Shown here one piece after another: positions 59,082-64,000 of a DNA stretch of 64,000 bases. Positions within the stretch are counted from its first letter, which is position 1; every line of letters begins with the position of its first letter. Location of the stretch: assembly GCA_017744415.1 (NCBI GenBank), contig JAGIBJ010000117.1, positions 33,056 to 97,055 on the forward strand, given 5' to 3'. The notes below the pieces were generated by a model. That model searched no databases. It saw only the letters and a program-made list of their open reading frames with translations, and was not told the DNA's origin. The position numbers and the translations under genes were made by a program. The DNA comes from Solirubrobacteraceae bacterium (GTDB taxonomy: Bacteria; Actinomycetota; Thermoleophilia; Solirubrobacterales; Solirubrobacteraceae).

Positions 59082-60424
59082 GCGGCAGAGCCTCCCACGC
59101 GCACCACGCCGGCGAGCGAGATGTCGGCCCGGCGCAGCGTGCGGCCGAGCCGGGCGACCTGCGGGCGTGTGACGGAGTCGGCGACCCACACCACGAGCAC
59201 CTGGTCGGCGGCGCTGGCGAGCTCGAGCGCGGCGGAGCTGCCGACGGGCGACGGGAGATCCAGCACGACGAGGTCGTAGAGCTTGCGCCGAGCGCTGAGC
59301 CAGTCGGTCGCCGCCTTGCCGCCACCGATCGGGTAGCGCTCGACGGTGAACCCGTCGCGCTGTTCGCCCTCGCTGAGGTGCGGGTCGTTCGACGCGAGGA
59401 GCGTGCTCGATCCCTCGGCCGCGGCGGTCTCGGCGAGGAGCCGGGCGGCGGCGCCGGCCCGCCCGAGCGACACGGCCTCGGTGACCGCCACGACCGTGTG
59501 CGGCTGATCGGCCTGCACCACCTTGCGCACCGCCTCGAGCGCCGCCTGCTCCCCGGAGAATGGGCCGCGCGGGCGGGCGCCCGGCAGCAACGCCGCGCGG
59601 GGGAGGTCGCTCAGGATCGCGGCGCGCAGATCGGCCCGCACCTGGCCGGCGCGCGGGCGGCGGTCGCGCTGCTCGCGCCAGCCCAGCAGCGCGCAGCCCA
59701 TCATCGCCCCGAACAGCGCCGAGACGAGCCCGATGTTGAGCGCGGGCGCCCGAGTGCGCGAGGTCGGCACCGGGGCCCAGCGGGCGACGGAGAGCGTCGG
59801 CGGGCGGTACTCCTTGAGCAGCCGGAGCCGGATCAGCGCCGCCGTGAGTCGCGTGACCTCGATCCGGAGCTGGCCGCGGCGGAGGTAGTCGGTCGTCTTC
59901 TCAGCCTCGCTGCCCACCTCATCGAGCCGCGCCCGCGTGGCCTCGATCGCCTTCTGCATCCGGCGCTCGTCCTGCTTGCGGCGGCGCTGCACGAGCACGA
60001 GCGCGTACGCGTTGGCGAGCTCAGCGGCCCGCTCCGGGGAGCGGTCGCGGCCCTGCACCACGGGGAGGTAGTACTTCGTGTCGAGGGCGACGCTCGTGTT
60101 GGCGGCGAGCTCGCGCGCGTTGGTCACCGGCTGCAAGCCGAGCTGCTTGGCGAGGGCCACGACCGCGGTCATGGTGTCGAGCTGGCCCGGCTGCTCGGCG
60201 AGCGTTTGCTCGGCCGATTTCTGCGACGAGGAGAGGCCGAAGATGTCGCGATCGAGGTACTGATTCTTGAGGCCGAGGATCGCGCCGGCCTGATACTGCC
60301 CGGGGCGCTGCCCCACGGTGAAGAACGCCAGCAAACCGGCGGTGACGGCGCACAGGGCCACGACCCACCAGCGGTCGCGCAGCGCGGTGAGGAACGGGCG
60401 AGCCTGCGCGGCGGACGGGGGCAC
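59078..60424 (-). CDS. Wzz-type chain-length protein with a kinase-like domain lacking Walker A
   Basis: A 448-residue protein. Helix 1 (about residues 19-38) and helix 2 (about 230-250) flank a Wzz-type extracytoplasmic domain with a coiled-coil region (residues 130-205). A cytoplasmic ATPase-like domain follows. Where BY-kinases have Walker A, the sequence is VVAVTEAVSLGRAGAAARLLAE, without the GKS/T lysine. A Walker B-like YDLVVLDLPS remains. There is no Tyr-rich tail, so autophosphorylation is unlikely. It may still bind its polymerase partner, which overlaps it by GTGA. GTG 60424 is used; GAGAAT lies 6 nt upstream. Confidence 0.78.
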   Translation of the reverse strand: MPPSAAQARPFLTALRDRWWVVALCAVTAGLLAFFTVGQRPGQYQAGAILGLKNQYLDRDIFGLSSSQKSAEQTLAEQPGQLDTMTAVVALAKQLGLQPVTNARELAANTSVALDTKYYLPVVQGRDRSPERAAELANAYALVLVQRRRKQDERRMQKAIEATRARLDEVGSEAEKTTDYLRRGQLRIEVTRLTAALIRLRLLKEYRPPTLSVARWAPVPTSRTRAPALNIGLVSALFGAMMGCALLGWREQRDRRPRAGQVRADLRAAILSDLPRAALLPGARPRGPFSGEQAALEAVRKVVQADQPHTVVAVTEAVSLGRAGAAARLLAETAAAEGSSTLLASNDPHLSEGEQRDGFTVERYPIGGGKAATDWLSARRKLYDLVVLDLPSPVGSSAALELASAADQVLVVWVADSVTRPQVARLGRTLRRADISLAGVVRVGGSAA

Positions 60425-60479
60425 CCGCGCATTCTCGCAGCCCGTCCAGCATCCGTGCGGCAGCGCACAGTCGTGCCGA

Positions 60480-60485
60480 TAGCAT
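60480..60485 (+). promoter_or_regulatory. -10 element TAGCAT upstream of the acyl carrier protein gene
   Basis: TAGCAT lies 36 nt before GTG 60522. The ACP start has a Shine-Dalgarno sequence (TGAGGA, 60508-60513), so this gene has an ordinary leader, unlike its neighbours. Confidence 0.4.
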
Positions 60486-60521
60486 GGGAGTTCCCCCGTT
60501 GCTCTCCTGAGGACCTGTCCC

Positions 60522-60770
60522 GTGGCCGAACTCACTCGCGAAGCCGTCGAAGCCCGCATCGAGCGTGCGCTCGCCGCCTTCGATGTCGACACCTCTCAGC
60601 TCGCGCCCGACGCCGAGATGGAGGCGCTCGACATCGACTCCCTCGACATCGTCGAGCTCAGTCAGATCCTCCACGACGACTTCGAGATCGACATCAAGCC
60701 GCAGGACTTCGGCGGCGCGACCACCTACGGCGACGCGCTCGACGTCGTCTTTCGTCGCGCCGGCATCTAG
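60522..60770 (+). CDS. Acyl carrier protein
   Basis: An 82-residue acidic helical protein with the phosphopantetheine site DIDSLDIVEL (Ser40). The length is typical for a discrete ACP. It carries acyl groups for the two enzymes encoded next, an acyltransferase and a KAS III. A Shine-Dalgarno sequence (TGAGGA) 8 nt upstream supports GTG 60522. This is not a full fatty-acid operon; no FabF, FabG or FabZ is adjacent, so it may be a dedicated starter module. Confidence 0.88.
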   Translation: MAELTREAVEARIERALAAFDVDTSQLAPDAEMEALDIDSLDIVELSQILHDDFEIDIKPQDFGGATTYGDALDVVFRRAGI

Positions 60771-60808
60771 CCGCCAACCGTCCTCCAGCACCTGACGAGC
60801 CGCCCCCG

Positions 60809-61696
60809 ATGAGCGTCGTCTTCCTCTGCCCGGGCCAGGGCCAGGTGCCGCGAGATCTCGGCGACCTCGTGCGAGCCTCCGGCGACGATCTCGCCGCCGC
60901 GTTCGAGGCGCGCCTCGGGCCTGAGGCGTTCGACGATCCGCTCGCCGACTACGCGCGCCAGCAGGCGGCGCTCGTCGCCATCGGCGTGGGGCGCGCGCGT
61001 CGCGCGCTCGAGGTGCTCGCCGAGCCCGAGCATGCGGCCACGTTCGGCGAGGTGGTCGGCGTCGCCGGGCACTCGCTCGGCGAGATCACCGCACTCTTCG
61101 TCGCCGGGGCGCTCGATGGCCCGGGCGCCGTGCGGCTCGCCGCCGAGCGTGGCCAGGCCGTGCAGGATGCGCGCGTCCCCGAGTGGGAGGAGGCCGGAAT
61201 GCTCGCGCTCTCCGGGCCCACCGTGCATGACCACATCGAGGCGCTGCTGGCCGAGCACGGGGTGGAGCTCGCGAACGACAATGCCGGCGACCAGCTCGTC
61301 GCCGTCGGCCGCAGCGAGGCGCTCGCCGCGCTCGGTTCGCAGGCCCGCGAGCTCGGGCTGCGCGCCGTGCGCCTCGAGACCACTGGCCCGAGCCACTCCT
61401 CCTACATGCTCCCGGTCGTCGCGCCCCTCGCCGATGCCGTGCACGTCGCCGGTCTCACCGAGCCGCGAATCCCGTTCTGGAGCGGCCTCACCGCGCGCCG
61501 CGCCGTCGATCCGCCCACCGAGATCGGCCGTCTCATCGCCGAGCGCGTGCGCTGGCGAGAGACGCTCCTCGATCTGGTCGGCGTGCTGCATCCGACACAC
61601 TTCCTCGACATCGGCCCCGGCGGCGCGATGGCCCGATTGGCCCGCAAGACCGTCCCCGAGGTTGCGGCCCACACCCTCGACGAGCTGGATCCATGA
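60809..61696 (+). CDS. fabD: Malonyl-CoA:ACP acyltransferase
   Basis: A 295-residue acyltransferase: FLCPGQGQ at the oxyanion hole, GHSLGEITALF with nucleophile Ser89, and GPSHSS with catalytic His196. The Arg that selects malonyl over other acyl groups was not identified with confidence, so malonyl specificity is inferred. It follows the ACP by 38 bp and overlaps the KAS III gene (ATGA). It would load malonyl onto the upstream ACP. Confidence 0.83.
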   Translation: MSVVFLCPGQGQVPRDLGDLVRASGDDLAAAFEARLGPEAFDDPLADYARQQAALVAIGVGRARRALEVLAEPEHAATFGEVVGVAGHSLGEITALFVAGALDGPGAVRLAAERGQAVQDARVPEWEEAGMLALSGPTVHDHIEALLAEHGVELANDNAGDQLVAVGRSEALAALGSQARELGLRAVRLETTGPSHSSYMLPVVAPLADAVHVAGLTEPRIPFWSGLTARRAVDPPTEIGRLIAERVRWRETLLDLVGVLHPTHFLDIGPGGAMARLARKTVPEVAAHTLDELDP

Positions 61697-62703
61697 CGAG
61701 CAACGACGACGACCTCCTCGGCCTCCCGGCCGGGCTGCCGTACCGCGCGACGCTCTCCGGGGTCGGCTACGCGCTGCCGCGCGGCGTGTTCACCAACGCC
61801 CAGGTGGAGGCAACGATCGACGCGCCCGAGGGCTGGCTCGAGCCGCGCACCGGCATCAGCGAGCGGCGCTGGGCTGCGCCCGACGAGAACGTGCTCACGC
61901 TCGGCGAGGAGGCGGCCGCGAACGCCCTGGAGATGGCCGGCCTCACCGTCGCCGACATCGACCACATCATCTTCGCTACCTACACGTTCGACCGCATGAC
62001 GCCGAACGCCGCGCCGTTCCTCGCCGAGCGCATGGGCTTCCCGACGTCGACGGCCGCGATCGACGTGAACGCCGCGTGCGCCGGCTGGCTCTCCGGCCTG
62101 AAGTTCGGCACCGCGATGGTCGAATCGGGCCGCGCGGAGAACGTGCTCGTCCTCGCCTCCGACGTGATCTCGCGGTTCGGATCGATCGGCGAGAAGGGCG
62201 GGGTCGCGGTCATGGCCGACGGTGCCGGCGCCGGCATCCTCACCCGCCGCTCCGCCGACCATCCCGGCGCCATCGGCGAGCTCACGATCCACGCCGACGG
62301 CAGCTACGCCGACATGATCGGCGGCCTCCACTCCACCGAGCGCGCCTGGATGCGCGGCCAGGAGACCTACATGGTCGCCGTCGCCGAGCTCGTCAAGGTC
62401 ACCAAGGAGGTGCTCGAGAAGGGCAGCATGACCCTCGACGACCCCGACCTCTACGTCTTCCACCAAGCCAACGGCCGCATTCTCAAAGCCGTCGGCGCCC
62501 GCCTCGATCTCCCGCCGGAGAAGTCGGTCACCTACCTCGCCGACACCGGCAACATCTCCGCCGCCACCATCCCCATGGCCCTCACTCGCGCCCGCGCTGA
62601 CGGCAAGCTCCGCCAGGGCCACCTGATCTGCACCGCCGCCATCGGCGCCGGCTACGTCTGGGGTGGCGGCCTCCTGCGCTGGGGCATCCCGGATCCGGCC
62701 TGA
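61693..62703 (+). CDS. fabH: Beta-ketoacyl-ACP synthase III (FabH-like)
   Basis: A 336-residue thiolase-fold enzyme with the KAS III triad: Cys129 in VNAACAGW, His257 in FHQANGR and Asn287 in DTGNISAA. It condenses an acyl-CoA starter with malonyl-ACP. The short N-terminal extension (MTSNDDDLLGLPAGLPYR) is longer than in E. coli FabH. Together with the ACP and FabD it forms a three-gene initiation unit. A hairpin follows at 62759-62778. It could initiate ordinary fatty acids or an acyl group for a surface molecule. Confidence 0.87.
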   Translation: MTSNDDDLLGLPAGLPYRATLSGVGYALPRGVFTNAQVEATIDAPEGWLEPRTGISERRWAAPDENVLTLGEEAAANALEMAGLTVADIDHIIFATYTFDRMTPNAAPFLAERMGFPTSTAAIDVNAACAGWLSGLKFGTAMVESGRAENVLVLASDVISRFGSIGEKGGVAVMADGAGAGILTRRSADHPGAIGELTIHADGSYADMIGGLHSTERAWMRGQETYMVAVAELVKVTKEVLEKGSMTLDDPDLYVFHQANGRILKAVGARLDLPPEKSVTYLADTGNISAATIPMALTRARADGKLRQGHLICTAAIGAGYVWGGGLLRWGIPDPA

Positions 62704-62758
62704 GTACCGGTAGGTACCAATCGGAACGCCTCGGAACGGGCATTCCCACATGAGTTCC

Positions 62759-62778
62759 AACGCGCCACTTGGCGCGTT
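62759..62778 (+). terminator. Hairpin terminator after fabH
   Basis: AACGCGCCA (62759-62767) pairs with TGGCGCGTT (62770-62778); a 4-nt loop (ACTT) with 8 bp is more likely physically. It is 55 nt after the stop and is followed by a lower-GC stretch (TTCAAAACTCTGTT). Confidence 0.5.
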
Positions 62779-62919
62779 CAAAACTCTGTTGGCGTAAGGC
62801 TTTTCGCTTCCGAGCGCGGCGCAGCGGGTTGACAACCAACCGTGGCGCAGCGCAGCATGCTCGGCAGTTGACGGTCCCCCGCGTTGGCTGGCCCACCCAC
62901 CCCGTGTTCGGACCGCCAA

Positions 62920-64000
62920 ATGCTGCTGCCACGCCGCACGCCTCTGCGTGCATTCCTGCTGATCGCCGTCGTCGCGATCGCCACCCTCTTTGCCACCGGT
63001 GCGCTGCGCTCCGGCGGCACCACTGCTGAGCTGCAGCCGTCCGGGCTGGGGTCGGTCGGCTCCGTCAATGCGACCACCGCGAAGCCGTCGAAGGCCAAGG
63101 CCAAGCCGCTCAACCGCCGGCAGGTTGCCCGGGCCGATCGCGTCGCGCGCCGGGCCGAGCGACGCCAGGCGCGCCGGCTCGCCTCCCCGGCAGCGAGGCG
63201 CCAGCGCCTCAAGTCGCGCACCAAGTTCCGCAACCTCACCGCGGATCAAGCGATCGCCGCGGTGAAGGCCGAGCAGCCGGCGCTCGTCGAGCGGGAGACC
63301 TCGCTCAAGCCGCACCTGCGGAAGGGCGAGCGGATCATCCGCTGGGCCTCTCGGACGGCCGCGGTCGTCGAGCAGAAGACGGCGAAGGGCACGAAGCTCG
63401 CCATCGCGGAATCGACCGGAGCTCCCATGGCGGTGAAGGCCGCGTCCGGCAAGGGCTACGAGCCGATCGACCTGAGCCTTGTCGATGCGACGAAGGATGC
63501 GTGGAAGCCGAAGCGCGGCCGCCAGCCGCTCGCGATCCCACGGGCTTCGGGCGGCGACGTGCTTCTCGGCAACGATCTGGCCATCAAGCCCGCCCGCCGC
63601 GACGTGCCAGGCTCGCTCCTCACCAACTCCTCCAAGGTGCTCTACCCCGGCACCGACCGCGACACCGACGTCATGGTCGAGCCGCATGCGGCGGGCGCGG
63701 AGATCAGCTGGGTCTTGCGTTCCCCGGATGCGCCCTCGAGCCTTCCCCTCGACATCGCAGGCCAAGGCGGCGACGCGGCGCGCTTCGAGATGGCACCTGA
63801 CGGCGGCGCCAACATCATCCGCGACGGCAACACCGTCGGTCGCGTCGGCGCTCCCTACGCCTGGGACGCCCAGGGCCAGACCGTCGACGCCTCGCTGAAG
63901 CTCATCGACGGCCGGCTCGAGGTCTCCGCGCATGCCGAGTGGTCCGCGCCGGACGGACGCCGGCACGCGCTGGTCCGTCAGGAGGGGCGCATCCTCAAGG
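62920..64000 (+). CDS. Secreted protein N-terminus, probable RHS/wall-associated repeat protein, cut by window edge
   Basis: At least 360 residues. A signal/anchor sequence (LRAFLLIAVVAIATLFATGAL, residues 9-29, written here as its span only) is followed by a strongly basic, Lys/Arg-rich segment (about 55-110) and a beta-rich region with a YEPIDLSLVDA motif. That motif is common in the N-terminal part of large RHS/YD-repeat wall proteins of Thermoleophilia (family memory, not checked). No repeats or toxin domain are visible before the edge. ATG 62920 has neither a -10 nor a Shine-Dalgarno sequence at normal spacing, so an earlier start cannot be excluded. Confidence 0.55.
   Translation, partial: MLLPRRTPLRAFLLIAVVAIATLFATGALRSGGTTAELQPSGLGSVGSVNATTAKPSKAKAKPLNRRQVARADRVARRAERRQARRLASPAARRQRLKSRTKFRNLTADQAIAAVKAEQPALVERETSLKPHLRKGERIIRWASRTAAVVEQKTAKGTKLAIAESTGAPMAVKAASGKGYEPIDLSLVDATKDAWKPKRGRQPLAIPRASGGDVLLGNDLAIKPARRDVPGSLLTNSSKVLYPGTDRDTDVMVEPHAAGAEISWVLRSPDAPSSLPLDIAGQGGDAARFEMAPDGGANIIRDGNTVGRVGAPYAWDAQGQTVDASLKLIDGRLEVSAHAEWSAPDGRRHALVRQEGRILK

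Overview
The window looks like chromosome from a GC-rich actinobacterium (class Thermoleophilia is my best guess; this is inference). The reasons are the very high GC content, the frequent GTG starts, a fused PafB-PafC regulator, an EcsC-family protein and the start of a large secreted repeat protein at the right edge. No rRNA, tRNA, insertion sequence, CRISPR array or replication origin was recognised.

Most of the window builds and exports surface polysaccharide. Positions 1-10782 hold a HAD sugar phosphatase (cut by the left edge), a beta-propeller protein, a DPM1-like GT2, a GtrA flippase, a two-gene transketolase, a GtrB-like GT2, two SAM methyltransferases, a large membrane protein and an NAD-dependent epimerase. 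Positions 10801-26363 hold an ABC-transporter glycan system. It comprises Wzt with a carbohydrate-binding tail, Wzm, a 1169-residue GT4/coiled-coil/methyltransferase fusion, GT2 and GT4 enzymes, a WsaF-like double transferase and RmlC, with a heme A synthase gene (ctaA) lodged between wzt and rmlC.

Positions 26360-38545 are mostly housekeeping or regulatory: an alpha/beta hydrolase, EcsC, a YhaM-like OB/HD nuclease, a TetR/Baeyer-Villiger monooxygenase pair, an atypical epimerase, an HxlR/methyltransferase pair, a LuxR-type regulator with a degenerate receiver, and PafBC. Positions 38654-41591 are an overlapping rmlA-rmlD-rmlB operon. With rmlC at 19044 the dTDP-L-rhamnose pathway is complete, so rhamnose is a likely glycan component. 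Two secreted glycoside hydrolase paralogues, a SixA-like phosphatase and a secreted propeller protein follow.

Positions 47700-60424 hold a second, Wzx/Wzy-style set: four GT4 enzymes, an FkbM methyltransferase, a flippase, an O-antigen ligase/polymerase and a Wzz/BY-kinase-like protein without a recognisable Walker A lysine. Positions 60522-62703 encode an ACP, an ACP acyltransferase and a KAS III enzyme. The last kilobase begins a secreted, probably RHS-type protein. No initiating phosphoglycosyltransferase was seen.

The most striking non-coding signal is at the promoters. At 21 starts a TAnnnT hexamer lies 6-9 nt upstream of ATG or GTG, as expected for leaderless mRNAs, and this fixes several start sites. 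In two places the leaderless ORF is a tiny upstream reading frame that ends in an ATGA overlap with the real gene. Divergent regulator genes carry clear dyad operators, and several convergent gene ends have nested hairpins.
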